A stretch of 64,000 nucleotides of DNA from Lycocorax pyrrhopterus obiensis (taxonomy: Eukaryota > Chordata > Aves > Passeriformes > Paradisaeidae). The notes under the pieces were generated by a model. It was not told the DNA's origin. It saw only the letters and a list, made by a program, of their open reading frames with translations, and did no database searches. The stretch lies in contig JACSVZ010000022.1 of NCBI GenBank assembly GCA_014706295.1, positions 5,722,830 through 5,786,829 of the forward strand. Reading direction: 5' to 3'. Below, one piece after another: positions 12,212-22,600 of this stretch (positions within the stretch are counted from its first letter, which is position 1; each line of letters starts with the position of its first letter). A program made the translations under genes and the position numbers.

Positions 12212-14865
12212 ACACTCACCATGCTCATGTGAAAAGTGAGGGATTCTCCCAGACATAACAACTATTGTGAACTTCAAAGTCCAAACCCTGGCTGAGCTGG
12301 AGCCACTAACCAAACTTCCCAGCCCTTTCCCATTATGTCTAAGGCTAAATAACCCTTCTGTCCATTTTTTTTTCTTTGCAAGAACAGTAAATGATGCAGA
12401 AGAACCCTGTGCAGACACCCCTGACTCTCATGGTGCAAGAGGCTGACAGCAGACAGACCCTCACCTCTCCCCTGAGGATCTGCTCCTTGGCTGTGGGGAC
12501 ATGATGAGTTTATATCACAGAAATTCTGCCTGTCCCCTCTTTGCCTACAGGCACCACTCACCTGAACACCTCCAAATCTGCAGGGCAAAAATATCAAAGC
12601 CACATTCTTCATGGGAAAATCCTCTCTTGGATAAAGAAAATGTAGCCTCATTCACACAAGTGAGGCAGTTTTGGACTCTGTCAATGTCAAGTAATGTGAG
12701 TGCCACAAGTCCCCATACTAAAAACCAAGACACACTGATGTTAACTCAGTTTTATTTTTGCTTTCCCACTTGTCAAGATCCCAACAGCGAGCCAGACTTG
12801 CATAAAACATTCAAACTCTACACAGAGCCTCAGTTCTTTGTGAACACAGTGCAAAAACTTCTGCATGGCCCAGTGTGGAAGAGACCTGGAGCAGAAGCAT
12901 GGCTTAAAACCACATCACCTAAAGGAAGGCCAGAAACCAGGCAGCCCATCAGTTTTCTGTGTTTTCTGTCCAACTGTATTTTTCTCTTTTATTATGTTAG
13001 TCAGGTGCTAAACAAATAAAATCAATTCTGAACTTATAAAAAGCAATTGGAAATGTCTAGTCTTTTATAGTGAAATCTCGACTGAAGCAGCCCACAGCAC
13101 TTGGAGAAAAATCAATCATCATTTCCATCCTGCTACGTGTGCTACTAAAATTAAGAATTGATGTTCGGCTGCAAAGGAAAATTATTTCAACAGAACCACC
13201 TTAGCACCAGTTTTCAGTGTTCATAAACCTCCTGTTTACGGCTCTTCTCTCAGCAAACGAACTCCTACATCCCACCATGAATTATAAATATTAATGAGGG
13301 ATCCTGATTTAGATACAGTTTCCATCTTAATGGGCATCAAAATTGCAAGCAGGGCAACAGCACCACTTATGGTAATAGCAAGTAGTAAACATGTCCCCAG
13401 CCTAAAGAGGTCATAAACCAGAGTTAAACACCCTGTAATTGCAGTGTCTCCCATATCCAAACCAAAGTTCAGACCATTTTGCCAGTAGCCTTTCCATAAA
13501 GACAGAAAGCCTGGAGTGGGGCATCTGAAAAAGCACTTAACTCTGACGCAGCCTAAATATTTTAGCAATGTGCTCTGCCCATTTGGAAGCACCACTCCCC
13601 GCATCTTCTTTGATTTACTGCAGCCCAGCCTCTGTAACTTGTATGATATAACGTGCACACCACATTGATATCCCCCAGAATACGCCACAGGCACAGTGAA
13701 AGCCATCCCTTTCTCCAAGCCATCTCCATCCCACCAGCTCTATTTATTTTTGAGCACACAGCTGATTTCCACGCCACCAGCTGGGAGCTGCTGTTTCTCC
13801 AGCGCTCAGGGGCTGTGCAGCACCAGCAGCCTGGGCTCTGGGACACCCTGAGCGCAGTGATGTCCCCTCCAGCTCCCACCTGCCTTCCCACAGACTCTTC
13901 TCAGCCCGTCTGTGGTGGGGTTTGTGGTGGCCACAAGAGTCACCTCGCTCCAGTGGGGTTTGTAATCAACCTGTGGCTCTCAGGAGGTGCCTGGGAGGAG
14001 GCAGCCCCATCTGCCCCCCAAATCCACCCACGGGGGGCTTGGCTGCCTAAAGAAGTGGTAAAGAGAGTGATGACCACTGCACCAAGCCCAGGTTTTTTGA
14101 AGTTTTTCCCAACCAGTTTTGATCCAGCTGGCTCTCCCAGCCGTCGGTTTCTTGCCCATCAATCCCTGGATTCAGTTCCACTTACACCACCCTCTGCTCA
14201 TCCTTTCTTTTGGTCTTTGATTAGTGCAATTAGCACCTGTGATGTTGCCTCCCCGAGCCCACCTCCTCTGTGGCCTCAGGGGCAGAGCATTCCCACCTTT
14301 CCTGATGCCACGATGGGGACACTTCTCCTCCCTCTGACGCCAGGAGGGGGACACTGCACGGCTCTGCCTCTGTCTTGTCCTGCTTTTCTTAAATCTGTTT
14401 CAAAAAGATTGCAGTCAACTTTGAGAACTGAGTAACTGACTGATAGGAAAATTACTGTTCCAGTATACAGTAAATGGCAGTGCTCTAGAACACTGTTAAA
14501 TCAGAGTCTGGAAAATGAACTTTAATAAAAGCATCCCAGTAACACACTGTGACAGCTTTTAGTGAAATCAGCTCCAACAGTTTGATTCTCCCAGGAACAC
14601 GGTGAGATACTCCAGCAGCCTTGAGCCATGGGATCAGCAAGCAGACACTTTTATGATGAATGGCTCCAGAAACCCAAATTACAGCTGCAGCAAACGAAGA
14701 GCATTTTGAAATTACTCGGTGGCTTTTTGTCTGAGCCACCGTGCGGGTACCTGAGCGTACACTGACACCTAGTGGGACACAGGCTGGGAGCAGAGGGGTG
14801 AACTGGGGTTATTTTATTAAAAAACATACACAGGCAGCCCTCCCTGATGCTAAACCTCCTTGTCC
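12212..14865. other. non-coding interval with an unexplained minus-strand ORF
   Basis: No known exon is recognised. A canonical AATAAA lies at 13014-13019 on the plus strand after a T-rich stretch, but no gene leads to it. A 160-codon minus-strand frame at 13236-13718 has a long hydrophobic segment. Confidence 0.35.
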
Positions 14866-14934
14866 TTGGTGGAGTGGTTGGAACGAAATGATTTTTGGGG
14901 TCTTTCCCAATGCAAATCATTCTATGAGTCTATA
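14866..14934 (+). repeat. CR1 LINE 3'-end fragment
   Basis: GGTGGAGTGGTTGGAACGAA and on to CAAATCATTCTATGAGTCTA match a diverged sense CR1 terminus. Confidence 0.75.
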
Positions 14935-15296
14935 GCTGCTGTGAGATGACAAAGTGTTGGGTTATTTGTGCCCTTCCCTCTCCTGCAAGCAAAGTGATTT
15001 AGTTTTGATATCTAAATGCTGCACCTCTGCCACCCAAAGGGTTAATTCATCACTTCTCGCTTCTGCTCTCCCTGCTCGGGTCACGCCCTCCTCATCTATG
15101 GGCACAAGTGGGAAGAACAGCTGGGATTCGGTGTTCAATCCAAGTCTAAAGATGTAAGTAGGCATAGGGAGAGCTCAGCCAACCACTTTGATGTTAAAAT
15201 TCACCATTTTAGTTAAACTGCAGGGTGCCAAAATCAGTGTAACCATGCTGGGAGTGCAGGCCTGGGAGTCTTTCCTGGTGTGAGCCACAGCACCGA

Positions 15297-15468
15297 CCAC
15301 AGAATCCCAGAATGGTTTGGGGCGGAAGGGACCTTAAAGCCCATCTCATTCCACCCCTGCCATGGGCAGGGACACCTTCCACTGTCCCGGGGTGCTCCAA
15401 GCCCCGTCCAGCCTGGCCTTGGACACTTCCAGGGATCCAGGGGCAGCCACAGCGTCTCTGGGAAGTTG
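15297..15468 (-). repeat. CR1 LINE 3' region, antisense
   Basis: The reverse complement of a CR1 3' end starts at CCACAGAATCCCAGAATGG and ends in CAGCCACAGCGTCTCTGGG. Confidence 0.92.
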
Positions 15469-15722
15469 TGGATAGCCCCAGGGGACTCAGTCCCCTCCCA
15501 GGGAACCAGGCTGCTTTGAGCCCCGGTGTCTTGGACCCACCTCTGCTCTGAGGCAGGGGAACAGACCGGATTTGAAGCCCAGTTCCAGTGCGGGAGGGTG
15601 GCACCACTCCAGGACTCCGCGCGTGGATTCGGGCACTGGTTTCCAAAGCAGGTGCTGCTGCATCACACAAACCTCACCCGGAACTGGGTTTGAATTACGG
15701 GAGAAATAGCATGAGGAAGGTC

Positions 15723-15758
15723 TATCAGGAGAGATGCTTCTATCAGGAGAGATGCTTC
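15723..15758. repeat. perfect 18-bp direct duplication
   Basis: TATCAGGAGAGATGCTTC occurs twice in tandem at 15723-15740 and 15741-15758. Confidence 0.95.
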
Positions 15759-16133
15759 CAGGCTAGCAATCCCCCAACTGCTTCACGAATATTCTGGCCC
15801 ATTTCCAGCCCCAGTTCCTGACAAGAAACGTGCCAGGCACCACGTCCTCGTCCCACACGGAGCAGGCACCTTCCCGGCTGCCAACACCTCATTTCTATGG
15901 GACCGACACAGCACTCATTGTCTGTATTTTGGGGCTTGAGACCAGCACCTAAAGCGCTGCCCGTTCCGCCACTGCCCTGCCCGCTCCTCCGGTGCCCCTC
16001 CACCCGCCCGGGAGGCTCTTTCCTGCCATTAAGACGGCGAGTTACAGCCTCCGGGCAGGTAACGCTTCTCTGCGAGCAGTTGCGGTGACAATTCCCGTAG
16101 TCAGAGCCCCACAGCCCCGCCGAGGCGGCAGCA

Positions 16134-16193
16134 GCACCCCAAACGCCACCAAAGCACCCCAAAAGCCACCAAAGCACCCCAAACGCCACCAAA
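16134..16193. repeat. 3 x 20-bp tandem repeat upstream of EDEM2
   Basis: Three consecutive 20-bp units of the form GCACCCCAAACGCCACCAAA lie at 16134-16153, 16154-16173 and 16174-16193. The middle unit differs by one base. Confidence 0.85.
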
Positions 16194-16438
16194 CCACCGC
16201 CGCTGCCGCCGCGCGTCCGACACCGCCCCGGATGCGGCCGCGCCGCGCGCAGCGCTTCCGCCGGCGCGTGCGCCGAGAGCTCGCCGCTCCCATTGGCTGG
16301 AGGGGGCGGCGGGGCGGGGCCTGGAGGCGGAGACGTCTGCCATTGGCTGGTAGGCCCGGTGGGGCGGGGCCAGGGGCGGGGCGGCCCTGAGGGCGCTCGG
16401 GGAAGCGGCACCGGGCGGGACCGGGGAGCGCGTCCCTG

Positions 16439-16481
16439 TGAGGGACCCGGGTGGGTGAGGGACCCGGGTGAGGGACCCGGC
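16439..16481. repeat. short tandem repeat in the EDEM2 5' leader
   Basis: The motif TGAGGGACCCGG occurs three times, spaced 17 and 13 bp apart. The last copy runs directly into the first ATG at 16483, so repeat-length changes would alter the leader. Confidence 0.8.
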
Positions 16482-16482
16482 C

Positions 16483-16601
16483 ATGCGAGGCCCCGGCACG
16501 GCCATGCAGCGCTTCCTCGGCCCGCTGCTGTGCCTCTGGGCGCTGCGGCTGCCGGCGGGCACCGGCACGGCCGCCCGCGGGCTGGACGTTGCTTCCTACC
16601 G
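16483..16601 (+). CDS. EDEM2: EDEM2 coding exon 1 (signal peptide)
   Basis: The exon encodes the signal peptide and ends in a split Arg codon before GTGAGT. Two in-frame ATGs at 16483 and 16504 have equivalent context (G at -3, C at +4). The upstream one would add MRGPGTA. A scanning ribosome would meet 16483 first, but 16504 gives the more usual signal-peptide length. Confidence 0.9.
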
Positions 16602-19600
16602 GTGAGTACGGAGCGGGCGGTGCGGGGCCCATCCGGGCCGGGGCTGAGCGCGCCGTGCTTGTGCCGCAGGGATCGGGTGCGTGCCATGTTCTACCACGCC
16701 TACGAGCACTACCTGGAGAGCGCCTTCCCCTACGACGAGCTGCGGCCGCTGACGTGCGACGGGCAGGACACCTGGGGCAGGTAAGGGCTGTCCCTGGGAT
16801 GGGCATGGGCCGCCTCCCTCCGCCGGATCTCACCTTGCTTCTCTCCTCCGCAGCTTCTCCCTGACCCTGATCGACGCCCTGGACACTCTGCTGGTGAGTA
16901 GGAGCCAGCCCTGAGTGCCCACAGCCTGCTCAAGGCCCCTGTGAGCCACCTGTACACCTGGATTTTACGTGGTGGTGCCAAAAGTCAGTTATTCATTGAC
17001 CTGAGAACTTTGCATTTCCCTTTGTGTCACTCCTGGGAGGCAGCTGGCAGTGCCCCATTCCTGACACCCTCTGGAATAAACAACTAAGGTGTGTGAAGAA
17101 AGCATTTTGAAGCAAGGTGAAACTGTCAGTCAGTTTTTTAGTAATATCTGTAATTAATGATTTCACAAAATAGTAAAACCAAACTAAAATCAGCCCCAAA
17201 TATTGAACTGCTCTTTGTTTTCCTGTGAACTCTAAGCCTGATTCTCTGTTTCCCTGCAGATCTTGGGAAATGTTTCTGAGTTCCAGCGAGTTGTTAATGT
17301 GCTGCAGGAGGGGGTGGACTTCGATATTGATGTCAATGCATCTGTCTTTGAAACAAACATTCGAGGTGAGGTGGTGTTTTCTGTGGGGTTTCAGTTGGGT
17401 TTCCTTTCTGTACGAGTCTCAGAGGTGGTGGTGAGGAGGTGGTCAGAGGGAATTTGGGATGCAGAGCAACAGGACACGTAAACAGAGAGAAAAATCCCAA
17501 ACAAATGTCACTTCCTTTTAGTCGTTGCACATCCCTTTTTGCTTCCTGTGTCAACACAAGCAGAAGTAGACGTGGCACTTTCAGTATTCTGGCATGAGGT
17601 TTTCAGCACTGTAATAAATATATTTTTCACTGAAAAAATACAGATTTTATCCTGTCATCTTTTGCATACTGTTTTGGATTAGAGATTATTAATTTCTAGG
17701 GTTAGTCTTTTTTTTTCTTGAAAATCATGAAGGCCTGTGGAACCTTGCACTGGGTTGGTTGCCTGACTGCTTCAGGGCCATCCAACTAAAAAGATACTAA
17801 AAGATACTGTCAGGGCACAAAACTGTTAGTTGTGCTTTTGTTGTTTCTCCTGCCAAATATTGCTGAGCCAATTTTTGCAGCATTGTAATTTCTCTGTGGT
17901 TGTTATGTGACCATAGACAAGCCTGTGAAATAGCTGATATTAGCTAATATAGCTGTATTAGCTATATAAGTAATAGCTAATAGCTAAATATAGCTAATAA
18001 CTCACAGCTGCTGTTAGTCACATGAAAATTCTTGACTCTGGCCTAGACAGTTTTCTCCAAGGGGCTTAAGAACTTTACACAAATAAATGTATTAAGTTGT
18101 CTGGAAGAAATGAAACAGAATTCCCGTCATAAAGGTTTGTGTTCGTTATACTGGTGTATAATATAATATAATATATAATGGATTCTGATAGTCCTCAGGG
18201 CAGTGCAGGCATAGTAGGGCAAGCAGGATCTGATGCTTCTAAAACAACAGAAGAAACATATCATAGAATCTGAGAGTGGTTTGGGTGGGAAACCACCTTA
18301 AAGATCATCCATTCCACCCCCTGCCATGGGCAGGGACACCTTTCGCTAGCCCAGGTTGCTCCAAGCCCTGTCCAACCTGGCCTTGGACACTTCCAGGGAT
18401 CCAGGGGCAGCCACAGCTTCTCTGGGCACCCTGTGCCAGGGCCTCCCCACCCTCACAGGGAAGAATTTCTTCCCAATATCCCATTTAACCCTGCCAGAGG
18501 GTCAATTTGAAGCCATCACCCCTTGTCCTGTCACTCTACACGTTTCTGCTGCTCTGCAAACAAGCAGAAAGAAACAAATCTCTCTTCTTTCGTGACATTT
18601 GAATTAGGCTGGTAAGGATGAGCCATCTCACTTTTTTCTCCCCTAAACCATGCCTCTGATAACAATGAGTGTAACTGGTGTGACATTTCATTCCTCCCCA
18701 CATGGTGTAATGGATTCTGATGTGCCCTTGCAGTGGTGGGAGGGCTCCTCTCTGCTCACCTGCTCTCCAGGAAGGCTGGAGTTGAAGTCGAGGCGGGCTG
18801 GCCGTGCTCGGGGCCTCTCCTGAGGATGGCTGAGGAAGCAGCTCGCAAACTGCTGCCAGGTGAGCCCCTGTCTGCTTTGTGTCACTGTGCTGGGGTCATG
18901 AGCTGCCTGCTGCCTGTGATGGGAGATGCACTGCTTGATGAGCCAACTCATAAACCAGTCCTGTGTTCGCTGAGCTCCAAGCAAGTTTAGTTTGCAGGGA
19001 AGATGTGGTTGTACGCATGCCAAGTGCTGTGTGTGCATAACACATCAGTGTTTGTTGCTTCTTGAGGGGAAATATATTTAATATAAACAATAAATAAAGG
19101 CTGTGAGACAGCAGCTTGTAAAGACAAGAAGGTGCTGCCTTATGTGCTCTTTGTGGGTTGCAGCTGGGCTGTGTGCCCTCGTGGCATGGCACTGTTCCCT
19201 TGTGTGCACCCGTGGAGTGATCACAGCCTCGGTGTTTGCACTGTGCTGTCCAGTGTGACTACCTTACCTGTGCTGTAAAAAAATGTGGGGATGCAGTCTG
19301 CTGCTCTGGCAAGGTGAAGAGATCCCCAGGACCTTCCCGAGACTGTGTGTACCTTGGGATACCCTCTCTGCCCCTCCCAGGACCACACTCTACTTCTCCT
19401 TTTGTTCTCTGCAGTTACTCCAGGCCCACTTCCTGCCCGTGTGCAGTGGGATGTGAGGCACATGTTTGCTTGAGAGTCTGTTAAACACAACACTGAGCAC
19501 TTCTGTGACCCCGAAATTCTGTGCTTCAGCTTTCCAGACCCCAACTGGGATGCCCTATGGCACAGTGAACCTGCTGCATGGAGTAAACCCTGGGGAGACC

Positions 19601-22600
19601 CCAGTCACCTGTACTGCTGGAATTGGCACCTTCATAGTGGAGTTTGCCACCTTAAGCCACCTTACTGGTGACCCAGTGTTCGAGGATGTTGCCCGGAAGG
19701 CTTTGAAGGCACTGTGGAAAAATCGCTCGGATATTGGGCTGGTGAGTGAGGAATGGACTTGGAATGTGCTGGGCTGCTTTTTGTGTAGTTTTGTGGATGC
19801 GATTCTAGCCATAAAAAAGCCTCAACAGAGAGGAGACAGATAAATAACCACAGTGCTCACAACTGGGCTGAAGGCTCATGTTTGACATTGTTCCTGACAC
19901 CTGCAGCATCCACATCTCTGCTTTACTGCAGCAGCCCAACATTATCCCATTGTTCTGTCCCACACCAGATGTGGTTGGGAGACAAATGCCTCCTGCTGGG
20001 TGCTGCAGCTTTTGTGAGAGCAGCTGTAGCAGATTAAATGAAAGGTCTGTCTGATGCCTGGTGGGACAAAGGCCTAGGGAAGAGAACAAGAGCATGGCAA
20101 GTGCACTGAGATATTACCAGCCTGTACAGCTCTGGGGTTCAGGAATATCCAGAGCTGGGAGTATTATCTCCGTGTTCACTGTCTCCTGCTCTTTTCTCTT
20201 GCTGCTGTTTTAACTTCGTGAACTCTTGGTGTTGCATATGTGAAGTAAAACACATTTATTTATACCCTGTGTTTATTGCAACAAATTATTCACAGGCTGT
20301 ATGAAGAAATGTTTCCCTTTGTTTGCTTTGGGATTTGTTTATTTTTGATTTATACTCCAAATCCTCAATCATTGCTGGCTTTTTTTCATGTTTGCTGAGA
20401 AAGACATGATTGTGTATTTAATTCTCCATCAGCTGGGTTTGTTCACAGGCTGAAGAGTGCCAGCGTCTATTTAAATATTAACATGGCAGCTCTTGTGCCT
20501 TTGACATTCTTGGTCTCTCTCTCTATATCTGCACCTCTCCATCCTTCTGTACTCTTTTGTAAGTTCAGAGTTAGGACCAGACACTTCATGTTGAAATTGT
20601 GCATTTTTACAGTAGCATTATAGTGTGTCATTTTGGCGAGTGAAACATTAATATTGGAAGCAAAAAATTCCTGTTATATATATATAAAATACATTATCAG
20701 CATAAAAATGGTGTTTTCTGCAGTTTGTATTTCTCTGATGCTGATAAATGTGTCGTGTAATGGAGAAAATGCTGGTTGGACTGGACATTGTACATCTGTG
20801 AAACTGATGGTCTGATAAAAGGACCAGGATTTCTTGTGTCACTTCAACTCCCTCTCTCCTTCTCCTTCACTCCTTCCAGGTGGGGAACCACATTGATGTG
20901 ATCACTGCCAAGTGGGTGGCGCAGGATGCTGGGATTGGGGCAGGGGTGGACTCCTACTTTGAATACCTGGTTAAAGGAGCCATCCTCCTGCAAGACAAGG
21001 AGCTGATGTCCATGTTTTTAGGTGAGTGGTTTGTTTTCTGTGGGAAGGGGCCCAGCACCTGTGGCAGGAGGAGATGAAGGATCTAATGGAACACATTCAA
21101 GACTGTTCCCGAAGCCTTTGCTGTAATACTTTTGAACAGTCTGTGATAACAGTTACCAAAGTGAGAGCCCTGAGAAGTCATTTAACATGGCTCAAGTGAA
21201 AAAGGGGCTTCTCTCATTCTTGAAAATCAGCTTTTTTTTTTTTTTGTTACAGATGGCTTACCTACCCATCTGTTTCTTTACAGAATATAACAAAGCTATC
21301 AAAAATTACACCAAGTTTGATGACTGGTACCTGTGGGTTCAGATGTACAAAGGAACGGTGTCCATGCCTGTGTTCCAGTCCCTGGAGGCCTATTGGCCAG
21401 GCCTGCAGGTAACAGCTGTCATAGCAGCAGCATCTGGTGATTCTGCTCATCTGTCAGGGGTTGGTCTTCAAGAAAAAAGTTACAAATAGAACCCTTATCT
21501 GTGCAGGTTTAAAAGTTTGCATTGATCTCTGGTGAAATCTACTGTAGCCTCAGACTATAGAAGATGATGTTGAAGAAAATGTTGATTTTATTTACAGTCT
21601 ATAAAAAAAAGTCTCCCATTCAGCATGATGGGAGGGCAGTTTTGTTGTAGCAAACTCCGCTGACAGTGGTCCTATAATCCAGATGGGAAAAAGAAACTCA
21701 CACCTCTTTTTCTGTCACCTCACAAATGTTTTATTTGTGTGGATTTTTTCCCATCAAGAGCTTTGCTTTCTCATCAGTCTTCATGATTGGGCTGAGACTT
21801 TGTTATCTTCCCTAAGAGACTGGATGCTGAGATTGACTAAACATTTGACTGAAGAAACACAGCCTTCTTTAAAAAAAAAAACTCAGAGACTTCATATTAT
21901 TTCAGGTGTGGGAATGTGATCCAACAGAAAAGCAGCATTTTCAGTCTTACCTGTTCTTAAGGTATCCTGCTCCAGTATCAGTTACACCATTCAAACCTGC
22001 TGAAATACCCATTTCTGTCACTGGCTATTTCTTTGCCTGTAGGAATGTTATTGCATCAATTCCTGTGCTGGTTTTTCTTCACTCCCATGGTTTTTTGCTC
22101 ATTGTTTCCTGTGTCTCAGAGCCTCATTGGGGATGTGGATAATGCCATGCGGACCTTCCTCAACTATTACACTGTCTGGAAGCAGTTTGGGGGCCTGCCT
22201 GAGTTCTACAACATTCCCCAGGGATACACAGTGGACAAGAGAGAAGGATATCCACTCAGGCCTGGTAAACAGAACTGAAATTAAATGGACGTGGACTCTT
22301 GCTTTAGCTCCGTTGGGGAGATCAAATGTTAGCAACATCTGCCCTCCACAATTTCCTCCCCAGTTTTGCCCTGACTCAGTTCCTGTGTGGATTTTAGCAG
22401 GGATTTCCAGAGTCAGAGCTGCACAGTTTGTTTTCCCCCACTCACAAAGGCAGGAAGGAAACAGGAAGCAAACCATAGTGTTAGTATAGAAAGGTGGCCT
22501 GGTAATGAATTTTGTTCACAGTGTGAGATTTGACATGTTTAAGTGTTAGATTGTCTGGCAGGGGGTTTTTCAGTCATGTGAAATGCTAAAGGGACTGCTT

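Larger units (their letters stand above)
15950..16482 (+). promoter_or_regulatory. EDEM2 promoter in a CpG island
   Basis: The DNA is strongly GC- and CpG-rich and continues through exon 1. Two CCAAT boxes in inverted orientation (ATTGG at 16292-16296 and 16342-16346) lie in copies of CATTGGCTGG 50 bp apart. Each is followed by GGGGCGGGGC-type Sp1 boxes. There is no TATA box. A palindromic GACGTC core sits 4-5 bases before the second CCAAT box, a possible bZIP site given that the family is induced by the unfolded-protein response. The spacing does not match a canonical ERSE. Confidence 0.75.

Noticed and set aside
11567..12232. A 221-codon plus-strand ORF with repeated peptides
   Set aside because: The repeats are the 19-bp minisatellite, which is not a multiple of three, and the rest has no protein-like pattern.
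12961..13030. AATAAA at 13014 as the end of a plus-strand gene
   Set aside because: No upstream coding exon leads to it; single hexamers are common in AT-rich DNA.
13653..14435. A 260-codon plus-strand ORF
   Set aside because: No domain, no splice context and no similarity that I can recognise; likely chance in stop-poor DNA.
1..15900. A PROCR or MMP24 exon, expected upstream of EDEM2 from human synteny
   Set aside because: I searched by eye for their motifs and found none. They may lie outside the window or be too diverged to see without alignment.
15743..16687. A 314-codon minus-strand ORF across the EDEM2 promoter and exon 1
   Set aside because: It lies in the CpG island, where stop codons are scarce. 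Pro/Arg/Ala-rich composition and long open frames on both strands show it is a composition effect.
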